From Planctomycetota bacterium (GTDB taxonomy: Bacteria; Planctomycetota; Phycisphaerae; UBA1845; UTPLA1), in the NCBI GenBank assembly GCA_003576905.1, contig QEVG01000006.1:62001-126000 (forward strand): 64,000 nt of DNA. The letters are read 5' to 3'. The position numbers and the translations under genes are program-made. The notes under the pieces are model-generated. The model worked only from the letters and a program-made list of their open reading frames with translations, was not told where the DNA came from and ran no database searches. Shown here piece after piece: positions 17,815 to 25,977 of this stretch; the first letter of the stretch is position 1, and each line of letters starts with the position of its first letter.

Positions 17815-17854
17815 CGGGCCCGACCGGCAAGACGCCTGTCGGGCCCGTTTTTTT
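17815..17854 (+). terminator. intrinsic terminator after the small lipoprotein gene
   Basis: CGGGCCCGAC (17815-17824) pairs perfectly with GTCGGGCCCG (17838-17847) and is followed at once by seven T. This ends the lipoprotein transcript and separates it from the YmdB-like gene. Confidence 0.9.
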
Positions 17855-17953
17855 GCAACGCGCCGGGGCGGGCCTTTGATCCTGCCTTACCGGTGGCGTA
17901 TATTTCCCCATCAAGGTTTCCACCCCGCGAGTACGCGGCTAGAAAGCACATAC

Positions 17954-18769
17954 GTGGATATCTCCATCCTCTGCATCGGCGACGTGGTCGGCAAACCGGG
18001 CCGATGTGTTGTCTCGCAGGCCGTTCCCAGGCTCGTCAAGGAGCGCGGAATCGACTGCGTCATCGCCAACGTCGAAAACGCCGCCGCCGGCTCGGGCCTC
18101 ACCGAACTGCTGTACAACAAGTTTCTCCGTTACGGCGTGCATCTTATGACGCTTGGCGATCACATCTATCGCAAGGGCGAAATCATGCCGCTGCTGGAAA
18201 AGAGCGCGTGCGCCGTCCGCCCGGCCAACTATCCTGCTGAGTCCGTCGGCCACGAGGTGGCGATTCACCAGACGGCCAAGGGGCCGAAGGTCGCGGTGAT
18301 CTCGCTCATGGGCCGCCTGTTCATGCGTCCGCCCTGCGACTGTCCGTTCCACGCGGCCGACCGTGTGCTGGCAAAGCTTCCGCGCGACGTGAACATCGTC
18401 GTGGTCGACATGCACGCCGAGGCGACGAGCGAAAAGGTGGCGATGGGATGGTATCTCAACGGTCGTGTGAGCCTTGTGTTTGGCACGCACACGCACGTGC
18501 CGACCGCGGATGAATGTATCCTCGATCGCGGCACCGGCTATATCACCGACGTCGGAATGTCCGGCCCCTATGACAGCGTGCTGGGACGCCGGAAAGACCG
18601 GATTCTCAAGTACCTCATGTCCGGACTGCCGTCCCCGTTCGACGTCGCCACCGACGACCCGCGGATGTGCGGCGTTCTTGTGACAGTGGACAGTGACACA
18701 GGAAAGGCACATCGCATCGAACGCATCCGCGTCGATGGAACACCGGGCGCCGGCGACGACGGCGATTGA
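17954..18769 (+). CDS. YmdB/TIGR00282 family metallophosphoesterase
   Basis: The GTG at 17954 is the family start (first residues DISILCIGDVVGKPG); the longer frame from 17780 would run through the upstream terminator. The 271-residue protein keeps the dinuclear metal-site motifs GDVVGKPGR, NVENAAAGSGLT, VVDMHAEATSEK, FGTHTHVPTAD and YITDVGMSGP. Bacillus YmdB is a cyclic-nucleotide phosphodiesterase needed for biofilm and stress programmes. One difference stands out: the usual GNH motif is LGDHIYRK here, so the bridging Asn ligand is Asp. It probably heads the unit with the GNAT, xseA and xseB genes that follow with little or no spacing. Confidence 0.85.
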   Translation: MDISILCIGDVVGKPGRCVVSQAVPRLVKERGIDCVIANVENAAAGSGLTELLYNKFLRYGVHLMTLGDHIYRKGEIMPLLEKSACAVRPANYPAESVGHEVAIHQTAKGPKVAVISLMGRLFMRPPCDCPFHAADRVLAKLPRDVNIVVVDMHAEATSEKVAMGWYLNGRVSLVFGTHTHVPTADECILDRGTGYITDVGMSGPYDSVLGRRKDRILKYLMSGLPSPFDVATDDPRMCGVLVTVDSDTGKAHRIERIRVDGTPGAGDDGD

Positions 18770-18801
18770 CGACCGTGCAACGGGAAAACTTTTCGAGTCC
18801 A

Positions 18802-19278
18802 ATGACGGCTCCTTACGAAATCGCCCCCTACTCCGACGTCCATCGCGACGCGATGATCTCCGTCGTGCAGACGGTCTACCGGGAGTACGGCTTCACCTGG
18901 GAGGCCGACGGCTACCATCGCGATCTGTACGCGGTCGAAGAACACTACCTTCGCCCCGGAGGAATGTTCTGGGTGGCGCTGCACGGGGCGCGCGTCGTCG
19001 GTTGCGCCGGCGTGACGCTCCACGACCGGGAATGCGAGCTTCACCGTCTCTACCTGCTCCCCGAGTGTCGCGGCCATGGCCTTGGGCGCCGATTGCTGGA
19101 AACGACAATGACCTACGGCCGCGAAAAGGGCTGTCAACGCATGATTGCCTGGAGCGACGTGCTCCTGAAGGACGCACACCGCCTTTACCTGAAGATGGGC
19201 TTCGTGCAGGAAGGGACGCGCATCTGTGACGACCCGGACCAGGCGACCGAGTACGGCTTCTGGAAGGAGCCGCTGTGA
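18802..19278 (+). CDS. GNAT family N-acetyltransferase
   Basis: A 158-residue acetyltransferase. Acetyl-CoA binding motif A is LHRLYLLPECRGHGLGRRLLE (RxxGxG); before it come the strands WVALHGARVVGCAGV, after it LYLKMGFVQEGT. The ATG at 18802 is used; a TTG at 18766 would overlap the stop of the previous gene and is a possible coupled start. The end overlaps the xseA start by four bases (GTGA). The substrate cannot be inferred. Confidence 0.8.
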   Translation: MTAPYEIAPYSDVHRDAMISVVQTVYREYGFTWEADGYHRDLYAVEEHYLRPGGMFWVALHGARVVGCAGVTLHDRECELHRLYLLPECRGHGLGRRLLETTMTYGREKGCQRMIAWSDVLLKDAHRLYLKMGFVQEGTRICDDPDQATEYGFWKEPL

Positions 19279-20936
19279 GCAAGCGAAAGCCGCCGGGACG
19301 ACCTCCCTTCGACCCCCGTCGCGCCAAGGGCGCGCCGACCGAGCCGATCTTGTTCTCGCAGCCACCTGCCGACGTGTCACCGACTTCCGGCGCTTTGCCC
19401 CCCGAGGCCGCCGCCGGCGCTCGCGCCCCCGTCGCGGAAGAGCCGTTGGTGCTCTCGGTGTCGGACCTTACGCGGCTTGTCCGAGACGCCATTAAGCGTC
19501 AACTACCCGGCACCTTGTACGTAGTCGGACAGATATCAAACATTTCCCGGCCCGCGGGCGGGCACATCTACCTCACCCTCAAGGACGAGGAGAGCGAGGT
19601 ACGCTGCGTGATGTGGCGATCGGACGCCGCGTTGCTCAAGTTCGCCCCGGCCGACGGGCTGGAAGTCATTGCCACCGGAGAGGTCGATGTCTACGAGCCG
19701 AGGGGGCAATATCAGTTCTACATCCGGCGACTTGAACCACGCGGCGTCGGCGCGCTCGAGTTGGCATTCCGACAACTTAAGGCCAAGCTTGAAAGGGAAG
19801 GCCTGTTCGACCCGGCCCGAAAGCGGCCGATCCCCGCAATTCCGCGGCGTGTGGCGGTCGTCACCAGCCTCACCGGGGCCGCAATTCGCGACATCCTGCA
19901 GACAATCAACCGGAGATTTCCCTGCATTACCGTGTACGTGTATCCGGTCAAGGTGCAGGGCGAAGGCGCGTCTGCCGAGATTGCCGACGCAATCCGAAGG
20001 CTGAATGCCGCGCGTGAGTCACTCGGCGGGATCGACGTGATGATCGTCGGGCGGGGAGGCGGCTCGCTCGAAGACCTCTGGGCGTTCAACGAGGAAGCCG
20101 TCGCCCGCGCGATTCATGCCAGTGCGATACCGATCATCAGTGCCATTGGGCACGAGGTGGACTTCACGATTGCTGATTTCGTCGCCGATCTGCGGGCGGC
20201 AACGCCGACCGCAGCTGCGGAACTCGTGGCGCCGCTCCTCGTGGACCTGATCGGCGGCCTCGATACGCAGGCCCATCGGCTGATGCGGGCCGTGCTGGGG
20301 CGCGTGGAGACCTGCCGGGCGCAACTTGCGGTCGTCGAGCGGTGCGAGTGGTTCCGCGATCCCCTCAGTCGCCTCGGCCAGAAGCATCAGCGACTCGACG
20401 AGACCACGGGGCGCCTCCGCCTGGCCATGTCGAAGCGGCTCGTGGCATGCCGCACAACGCTTCACGACACGGAGGTCCGACTGACGCGCGTGCGTCCGGA
20501 GGTGCAGCTCGCCCAGCGCCGCGAGCGCCTTGCAAAGATTGAACATCGCCTTCGCTGGGCTCTGGGTCATTGCAATCTGATGAAGGAGCGCAGCCTCGCG
20601 GCCGCCGAACTGCGGCTCAAGGCATCTTCGCCCGATCGCCTGACCCACACCGGGCGACTCCTTCTCGGCGAACTCGACGGCCGGTTGACGCGGGCGGTGG
20701 CCAGAGCACATGCGGACCGCGAACGGCTCGTATCCGGCATGGAGGCTCGCCTTGCCGCGGGAAGCCACGAGGCGATCCTGAATCGCGGTTTCACCATCAC
20801 CCGACGGCGCGAAGATGGTAAGATCGTGCGATCTTCGGCCGATGCCGCGCCCGGTAACCGACTCGTGACGCGCACGGCGCGCGGGGAGATCGAAAGTCGG
20901 GTAGAATCGACGCCCTCACCCGAGAGTACCGAATGA
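19275..20936 (+). CDS. xseA: exodeoxyribonuclease VII large subunit
   Basis: Starts with GTG inside the GTGA overlap with the GNAT gene. The 553-residue protein has the OB-fold domain (VSDLTRLVRDAIKR, GQISNISRPAGGHIYLTLKD), the hallmark FDPARKRPIPAIPRRVAVVTS, and the nuclease core GRGGGSLEDLWAFNEE with IGHEVDFTIADFVADLRAATPT. A coiled-coil C-terminal region follows. It is about 100 residues longer than the E. coli protein; the extra part is mainly a Pro/Ala-rich N-terminal extension of some 55 residues, which may be disordered or may mean that translation begins further in. It degrades single-stranded DNA with XseB. Confidence 0.93.
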   Translation: MSKRKPPGRPPFDPRRAKGAPTEPILFSQPPADVSPTSGALPPEAAAGARAPVAEEPLVLSVSDLTRLVRDAIKRQLPGTLYVVGQISNISRPAGGHIYLTLKDEESEVRCVMWRSDAALLKFAPADGLEVIATGEVDVYEPRGQYQFYIRRLEPRGVGALELAFRQLKAKLEREGLFDPARKRPIPAIPRRVAVVTSLTGAAIRDILQTINRRFPCITVYVYPVKVQGEGASAEIADAIRRLNAARESLGGIDVMIVGRGGGSLEDLWAFNEEAVARAIHASAIPIISAIGHEVDFTIADFVADLRAATPTAAAELVAPLLVDLIGGLDTQAHRLMRAVLGRVETCRAQLAVVERCEWFRDPLSRLGQKHQRLDETTGRLRLAMSKRLVACRTTLHDTEVRLTRVRPEVQLAQRRERLAKIEHRLRWALGHCNLMKERSLAAAELRLKASSPDRLTHTGRLLLGELDGRLTRAVARAHADRERLVSGMEARLAAGSHEAILNRGFTITRRREDGKIVRSSADAAPGNRLVTRTARGEIESRVESTPSPESTE

Positions 20937-21166
20937 TGTCCAAGGCTGAACCGAGCTTCGAAGATGCAATGAAACGGCTGGAAGCGATCGTCCAGTCCAT
21001 CGAACAGGGAAAGATCGGGCTGGAGGAATCCATCAGGCAGTATGAAGAGGGAATGGCGCTCATCAAACGCTGCCGAACAGTCCTCTCAGAGGCCGAGATA
21101 AAGATCCAGCATCTTCAGGCGTCCGGCTCCGACGGCGTTCAGCAGGCTCCACCCGCCGCTCACTAG
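20933..21166 (+). CDS. xseB: exodeoxyribonuclease VII small subunit
   Basis: A 77-residue protein of normal length whose ATG overlaps the xseA stop (ATGA). FEDAMKRLEAIVQSIEQGKIGLEESI and the following YEEGMALIKRC are the XseB helical hairpin. It pairs with XseA, and the overlap fits the fixed subunit ratio. Confidence 0.93.
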   Translation: MMSKAEPSFEDAMKRLEAIVQSIEQGKIGLEESIRQYEEGMALIKRCRTVLSEAEIKIQHLQASGSDGVQQAPPAAH

Positions 21167-21388
21167 CGCCGACCTGCCGTGCGAAAGGCCGTCGAGCTTC
21201 ATTCGATTCCCGGGGCACTTTCCACTGGCACCGCCAGGGCCGTTCGTTCGTTTTTTTTGAAACTTCCGACACCTCCAGTCCTTGATGACGGATCGCGCCG
21301 CTTTCCGCTAGAATGCACTGCTGCTATCGTACGCCCCCGGCGTTGGTTGCGGCCACATGGCCGCGGGGAGTTTCTGGAGCAGCCCGAA

Positions 21389-22285
21389 GTGAGCGTCGCC
21401 GCGCGTGTCGACATACCACATGATCTCGACCGGGCCGCCCGGTTGGTCAACGCGGCCATGATTCGCTGGCTTCAAGGTCCCGCCGAAACGCCGCTGCGGC
21501 TCCTTGAGGCAATGCGATACAGCCTTGAGGCGGGCGGTAAGCGGTTGCGGCCGGCACTGGTTCTGTGGTCCTGCGAGCTGTGCGATGGCGACTCGGCAAG
21601 GGCCCTGCCCGCGGCCCTGGCGATTGAGTGCGTGCATACGTTCAGCCTGATACATGACGACCTGCCGGCGCTGGACAATGACGACTTTCGCCGCGGCCGG
21701 CCGTCAAGCCACCGTCAATTCGGCGAGGCGACGGCGATTCTCGCGGGTGACGCTCTGTTGGCACTCGCCTTTGAAATCATCGCGACCGACGTCACCGATC
21801 CGGCGGCCTCGGTGGTCATGATTCGCGAACTGGCCGAGGCCACGGGCTGGCGCGGCATGATCGGCGGCGAAGCGGCGGACATCGACGGGGAGGCGCGGCC
21901 GCCCGAAGCCGCCCTGGTCGGCACGATTCACGCGGCGAAGACCGCCCGGCTGATTGAAGCGGCTTGCCGGCTGGGGGCCATGGCGGCCGGGGCGGACAAG
22001 GATTTGACGGACTTGCTCGGAAGGTACGGCCACGAACTGGGTCTTGCGTTTCAGGCGGCCGACGACCTGCTCGATGCCACCGGGTCCGCGGAGGTACTTG
22101 GAAAACCGGTCCGCCGGGACGCGGAATCCGGCAAACAAACGTACCCGAGAGCCGTAGGACTGGAGGCCGGCCGGCGCATCGCCGAGTCCGCGGCCGAACG
22201 GGCCATCGCGGCCGTCGCCCCGCTGGGAGATCAGGCAGCCAGGCTCTCGGCCCTTGCCCGATTCGTCGTGGAGCGCAACAGGTAA
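21389..22285 (+). CDS. ispA: polyprenyl diphosphate synthase (farnesyl/geranylgeranyl type)
   Basis: GTG at 21389 is chosen because GGAG lies about nine bases upstream and the protein then has the usual length (298 residues); a frame from 21179 would add non-family residues. Motifs: GGKRLRPALVLWSCEL, first Asp-rich motif LIHDDLPALDNDDFRRG, FGEATAILAGDALL, GWRGMIGGEAADID, and the second motif FQAADDLLDATGSAEVLGK. It extends isoprenoid diphosphates. It directly precedes dxs, a common bacterial isoprenoid pairing. Chain length cannot be fixed by eye. A T8 run at about 21250, after a weak CTGGC/GCCAG hairpin, lies between xseB and this gene. Confidence 0.9.
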   Translation: MSVAARVDIPHDLDRAARLVNAAMIRWLQGPAETPLRLLEAMRYSLEAGGKRLRPALVLWSCELCDGDSARALPAALAIECVHTFSLIHDDLPALDNDDFRRGRPSSHRQFGEATAILAGDALLALAFEIIATDVTDPAASVVMIRELAEATGWRGMIGGEAADIDGEARPPEAALVGTIHAAKTARLIEAACRLGAMAAGADKDLTDLLGRYGHELGLAFQAADDLLDATGSAEVLGKPVRRDAESGKQTYPRAVGLEAGRRIAESAAERAIAAVAPLGDQAARLSALARFVVERNR

Positions 22286-22349
22286 GATCGTGTCCGGGCC
22301 TGGCGAAACAGGGCCAATCGGCCGGCACGTGGAGAACGGATTTCCATAT

Positions 22350-24302
22350 ATGACGCGAATTCTTCCGACCGTGACGGGACCCCAGGACCTCCGAACGCTG
22401 ACGCGCGATCAGCTTGTTCAGCTCGCCACCGAAATCCGAGAGCGGATCATCGAGGTCGTGGGTCGGAACGGCGGCCACCTCGCCAGCAATCTCGGCGTGG
22501 TCGAACTGACCATGGCCCTGCACTGCGTCTTCGACTTCAAGACGGACCGCCTGTTGTGGGACGTCGGTCACCAGGCGTATGTTCACAAGCTCCTGACCGG
22601 GCGAAACGCGCGGTTTGACACGCTGCGAAAGGCCGGCGGAATCAGCGGCTTTCCCAATACTGCGGAGAGCGAATACGACCTGTTCAACGTGGGCCACGCG
22701 GGAACGGCAATTCCGACCGCGGTCGGCATGGCCCGCGGCGCGTCCCTTGTGGGCGAGGATCGTCGCGTCGTCGCGGTTGTCGGTGACGCAAGCATTTTCA
22801 ACGGGGTCGCTTTCGAGGGGCTGAACCAGGCGGGCACGCTGCGGCGTCAGCTTCTCGTCGTGCTGAACGACAACAGTATGGGCATTGCGCCGACCCAGGG
22901 CGGAATGGCCGAGTACCTCGCGAAATTTCGCGTCAGCACAGTGTACGAGGACCTCAAGCGCGGCGTGAAGCGATACCTGCCCCAGGTGCCGGTCATCGGA
23001 AAGCCCGCATTCAACGCCCTTGACCATCTCAAAGATGCCTTCAAGGCGACACTGTCTCCTCACCAGATCTTTGAGCAACTCGGATTCGTGTATGTCGGAC
23101 CGACCGACGGCCATGACCTTGAGCACATGATCGAATTGCTTCAGCTTTTGAGAGACGTGCAGCACCCGGTCCTGCTGCATGTCCACACGCAGAAAGGAAA
23201 GGGAGCGGAATGGGCGCTGGCGGATCCGACCAAGTTTCACAGCCCCAAGCCATTTAAGGTCGAAGGGTGCCGGGTCGAGATTCAGAAAGGCGGCGTCAGC
23301 TACACGGCGGCATTCGCCGACGCGCTTATCAAGCTCGCTCAGGAGGACACGCGCGTCTTTGCGCTCACTGCGGCGATGCCCGACGGCACCGGGCTGAACA
23401 AGTTTCAGCAGTTGATCCCCGAGCGCTTCCTCGACGGCGGGATTGCCGAGAGCGCGACCGTGGACATCGCCGCGGGGATGTGCAAGGCGGGGGTGCGTCC
23501 GGTTGCCGCCATCTACTCCACGTTCCTCCAGCGCGCCTTTGACCAGGTCTTTCAGGAAGTAACGCTCCAGGGGCTTCCGGTCATTTTCGGGATCGATCGC
23601 GCCGGGCTGGTCGGGGGCGATGGACCGGTTCACCATGGGTTTGCTGACATTGCGTATCTGCGCGTCATGCCCAACATGGTCCTGATGGCGCCCGGCGACG
23701 GACCTGAAATCGAGGCGGCGCTTCGACTGGCGCTGAGCCTCGACACGCCCAGCGCGGTTCGATACCCGCGCGACACCGTGCCCGAGCCGCTCTTCAAAGA
23801 CGGAGCGACACCGCCATTCGAGCTTGGCAGATCGGTTCGACTGCGCGAGGGGCAGGATGCGACAGTCCTTGCCTACGGTTCGACATGTCGCGCGGCGATG
23901 GAGGCAGCGGGCCAGCTCGCGGCCCAGGGTATCGAAGTTCGGGTGGTCAATGCGCGGTTCGCGAAGCCGGTCGATCGGGTGATGGTTTCAGAATCAATGA
24001 CGCGCGGCGGACCGGTGGTCACGGTTGAAGATCACTCGGTCGCCGGCGGATTCGGCTCCGCCATTCTTGAGGCGGCGCGCGATATTGGCCTCGCGGCGAA
24101 TCACGTAGTCCTCCTCGGTATTCCGGAGAACCGATTCATCGCGCACGGCTCTCGCGCCGGGCAACTGGCCGAAGTCGGCATCGATGCGGACGGGATTGCC
24201 CGGGCCGTCCGCGAAGCGCTCGGTGCCCCGCCGACTGCCGGCGGCGCGACTCTTCAGAGACACCGCGATCTTTCCTATGTTCCCACGGTGGACGAGACGT
24301 AG
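22350..24302 (+). CDS. dxs: 1-deoxy-D-xylulose-5-phosphate synthase
   Basis: ATG at 22350 gives 650 residues; the frame is open further upstream but that part overlaps ispA. Landmarks: His43 in GGHLASNLGVVELTMALH, His74 in LLWDVGHQAYVHK, thiamine diphosphate motif from GDASIF (145) to LNDN (174), GFVYVGPTDGHD, and the transketolase pyrimidine domain with IYSTFLQRAFDQ and FGIDRAGLVGGDGPVHHG. It makes DXP, the first step of the MEP isoprenoid pathway. Two motifs differ from the E. coli form: GDGALTGG is GDASIFNG, and the active-site EQHAV is ESATV at 367-371, keeping the catalytic Glu but losing the next two residues. This may be a lineage trait; the neighbouring ispA supports the function. Confidence 0.9.
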   Translation: MTRILPTVTGPQDLRTLTRDQLVQLATEIRERIIEVVGRNGGHLASNLGVVELTMALHCVFDFKTDRLLWDVGHQAYVHKLLTGRNARFDTLRKAGGISGFPNTAESEYDLFNVGHAGTAIPTAVGMARGASLVGEDRRVVAVVGDASIFNGVAFEGLNQAGTLRRQLLVVLNDNSMGIAPTQGGMAEYLAKFRVSTVYEDLKRGVKRYLPQVPVIGKPAFNALDHLKDAFKATLSPHQIFEQLGFVYVGPTDGHDLEHMIELLQLLRDVQHPVLLHVHTQKGKGAEWALADPTKFHSPKPFKVEGCRVEIQKGGVSYTAAFADALIKLAQEDTRVFALTAAMPDGTGLNKFQQLIPERFLDGGIAESATVDIAAGMCKAGVRPVAAIYSTFLQRAFDQVFQEVTLQGLPVIFGIDRAGLVGGDGPVHHGFADIAYLRVMPNMVLMAPGDGPEIEAALRLALSLDTPSAVRYPRDTVPEPLFKDGATPPFELGRSVRLREGQDATVLAYGSTCRAAMEAAGQLAAQGIEVRVVNARFAKPVDRVMVSESMTRGGPVVTVEDHSVAGGFGSAILEAARDIGLAANHVVLLGIPENRFIAHGSRAGQLAEVGIDADGIARAVREALGAPPTAGGATLQRHRDLSYVPTVDET

Positions 24303-24371
24303 GCCTGGACCTGCGTGAACACGGGCGAAGCCGCAAGCCAAGTAAATCGACGAGCCAGCCTTCCGGCGCAT

Positions 24372-24400
24372 AAAAAAGCCGAGGCCTTGTGGGCCCCGGC
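24372..24400 (-). terminator. minus-strand intrinsic terminator
   Basis: On the minus strand GCCGGGGCC, loop CACAA and GGCCTCGGC are followed by TTTTTT (plus-strand A-run 24372-24377). It faces away from dxs and cannot end the dxs transcript. Confidence 0.65.
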
Positions 24401-24690
24401 CTGGTGGGAAGACCGCTCGGGCACCCTTGGTTGGTGCCCTTGCGGGTTGTGGGCATGGACCGCGGACGCATTCTCGACGCAGGTCCGCATTCGACCCCTC
24501 CATTCGGACCGTTCGAAACTGGGCTTGATAAAATTCCGACCTACCTGGCGCGGGCCCGCAACTCCTGCTGACTCGAAGGACCGGGTCCGAAATAATGGCC
24601 CTCGGGACATGCCCCGGCGAGGGGTTCGGCCATCCCGGGGGGGCAGCCGTGGCGTAGCGAAGGACAATCCAGTAGTATCCGGTGCGACAC
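24372..24690 (-). ncRNA. candidate structured RNA with its own terminator
   Basis: Read on the minus strand, the segment carries a chain of hairpins and ends in a nine-base-pair GC stem followed by six T, a textbook intrinsic terminator, although no minus-strand gene lies upstream of it. The 5' end near 24690 is a guess. The conserved cores of RNase P RNA, tmRNA and SRP RNA were looked for by eye and not found; 6S RNA is not excluded. Confidence 0.3.
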
Positions 24691-24711
24691 TGCTCAGGGA
24701 GGATTTTTGAA

Positions 24712-25938
24712 GTGCAGGGTTCGGGCTCTTTCCTCGCGGAGTTCGGCTCGTCAATCTGGATGGTTATCTCGCGCAACTGGGCGCTGGTATCCATCCTTGC
24801 GACACTTCTTCTGCTGGTGGTCGTCCCCGCCCTGATCCTCGGCAAGTACCTTCGCATCTGCCTCAACATCATCAGCGACACCCTTCCCCCCCTTTCGGTG
24901 CCGCAGGTGGGTTTCCGGCCCATACCGGGCGAGGAGCGAGACTTCTACGCTTCTGACGGCGTCCGGCTTCGCGGTATCTTCATGCACCCGCCGCCGACCG
25001 TGGAGCGACGCGGGCTTGTCATCTTCGCGCCGGAGTTCAAGAGCAATCGTTTGAGCTGCGCGCGTTATTGCCGTCCGCTCATCATGGCGGGTTACGACGT
25101 GTTCTCATTCGACTTTCGAGGACACGGAGCGAGCGCGGCGGAGGAGGGGTATACGCCCCGGCAGTGGGCCAGCGATCGGGAAGTTGCCGACATGCTCGGC
25201 GCGATTTCCTTCGTTGAGCAATGGCTCGAGGAACAGGGCCGGCCGATCGAGATCGGGCTGTTCGGCATCTCGCGGGGCGGCTGCGCGGCGATCCTGGCGA
25301 GCGAGCGCTGTGCGTCAGTCTCGGCGCTGATCACGGACGGCGCGTTTTCGTCAGACTGCACACTGGAACACCTGATGAAACGCTGGGCCAAGATCTTCGC
25401 GAAAGTGAAGTTTGTTTATGAGAATCATCCACCCGAGTTCTGGCAGTTTCTACGGTGGGCTCTGTTCCTGACCTGCCGGTTCAAGTTCAAGTGTACGTAT
25501 CCGTCCGTTCGCAAGGCGCTCACACGCATGATTCCGCGCCCCATGCTGTTTATTCATGGCGAACGCGACAGCTACATCCCGGTCGAGCTATCGCGGCTGC
25601 TTTATGCACTCTCGGCTCAGCCGAAGTATCTATGGGTCGTCGGCGGGGCGAAGCACAATCAGTCGGTGGACATCCAGCCCGAGGAGTATGCCCGAAGAAC
25701 CGTCGAGTTCTTCGACCGCTACCTTGCCCGGCGCGAAGACACCGGAAACATGTACGCCGAGGGCCGATTCGTCGAGTTCGCGCTCGGCAGGCTGGCCCGG
25801 CGCAACCGCCTTGCCGCCACCGACGAAACCGGGCACGAAACCGAGCGAGAGCCGCCGCGGCGCTCGCCCCACGCCGATGAGGCTCCCGCAGAGCGACCGC
25901 CGGCACTGGCGGCGACCGAAGAAGCCACCGTAAACTAG
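24712..25938 (+). CDS. membrane-anchored alpha/beta hydrolase
   Basis: GTG at 24712 has AGGGAGG nine bases upstream. The 408-residue protein has an N-terminal membrane helix (LVSILATLLLLVVVPALIL, about residues 25-43) and then an alpha/beta hydrolase fold: GYDVFSFDFRGHGAS, nucleophile elbow IGLFGISRGGCAA, the Asp in LFIHGERDSYIP and the His in GGAKHNQS. The last 60 or so residues are Glu/Arg/Pro-rich and probably disordered. The enzyme is likely tethered to the inner membrane. The substrate is unknown. The next gene begins 39 bases on, in the same direction. Confidence 0.8.
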   Translation: MQGSGSFLAEFGSSIWMVISRNWALVSILATLLLLVVVPALILGKYLRICLNIISDTLPPLSVPQVGFRPIPGEERDFYASDGVRLRGIFMHPPPTVERRGLVIFAPEFKSNRLSCARYCRPLIMAGYDVFSFDFRGHGASAAEEGYTPRQWASDREVADMLGAISFVEQWLEEQGRPIEIGLFGISRGGCAAILASERCASVSALITDGAFSSDCTLEHLMKRWAKIFAKVKFVYENHPPEFWQFLRWALFLTCRFKFKCTYPSVRKALTRMIPRPMLFIHGERDSYIPVELSRLLYALSAQPKYLWVVGGAKHNQSVDIQPEEYARRTVEFFDRYLARREDTGNMYAEGRFVEFALGRLARRNRLAATDETGHETEREPPRRSPHADEAPAERPPALAATEEATVN

Positions 25939-25977
25939 CGACGCCACAACGAATCACTCTCGGAGGACGACGCCGGC

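Larger units (their letters stand above)
24303..24711. other. hairpin-rich intergenic region after dxs
   Basis: This 409-base gap has several perfect stems: GCCGAGGCC/GGCCCCGGC (24378-24400, one G-T pair), GGGCACC/GGTGCCC (24419-24439), GCGGAC/GTCCGC near 24460-24490, and an ATGGCC/GGCCAT pair near 24595-24635. The long minus-strand frame across it looks like no protein. See the ncRNA entry. Confidence 0.6.

Noticed and set aside
21226-21240. Second sigma-54-like match, TGGCACCGCCAGGGC, upstream of ispA
   Set aside because: Spacing is right, but two of four bases of the -12 element differ from consensus, and it lies in a short GC-rich hairpin where such a match can occur by chance.
21816-23636. 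606-codon minus-strand frame opposite ispA and dxs
   Set aside because: It is antisense to two clear genes, has the composition expected from reading high-GC codons backwards, and shows no family motif. The same applies to long frames opposite ptsI (37571-39082) and gyrA (42654-43967).
23994-24923. 309-codon minus-strand frame across the dxs/hydrolase gap
   Set aside because: It passes through the terminator hairpin and both flanking genes in antisense, with a Pro/Arg-rich composition typical of shadow frames.
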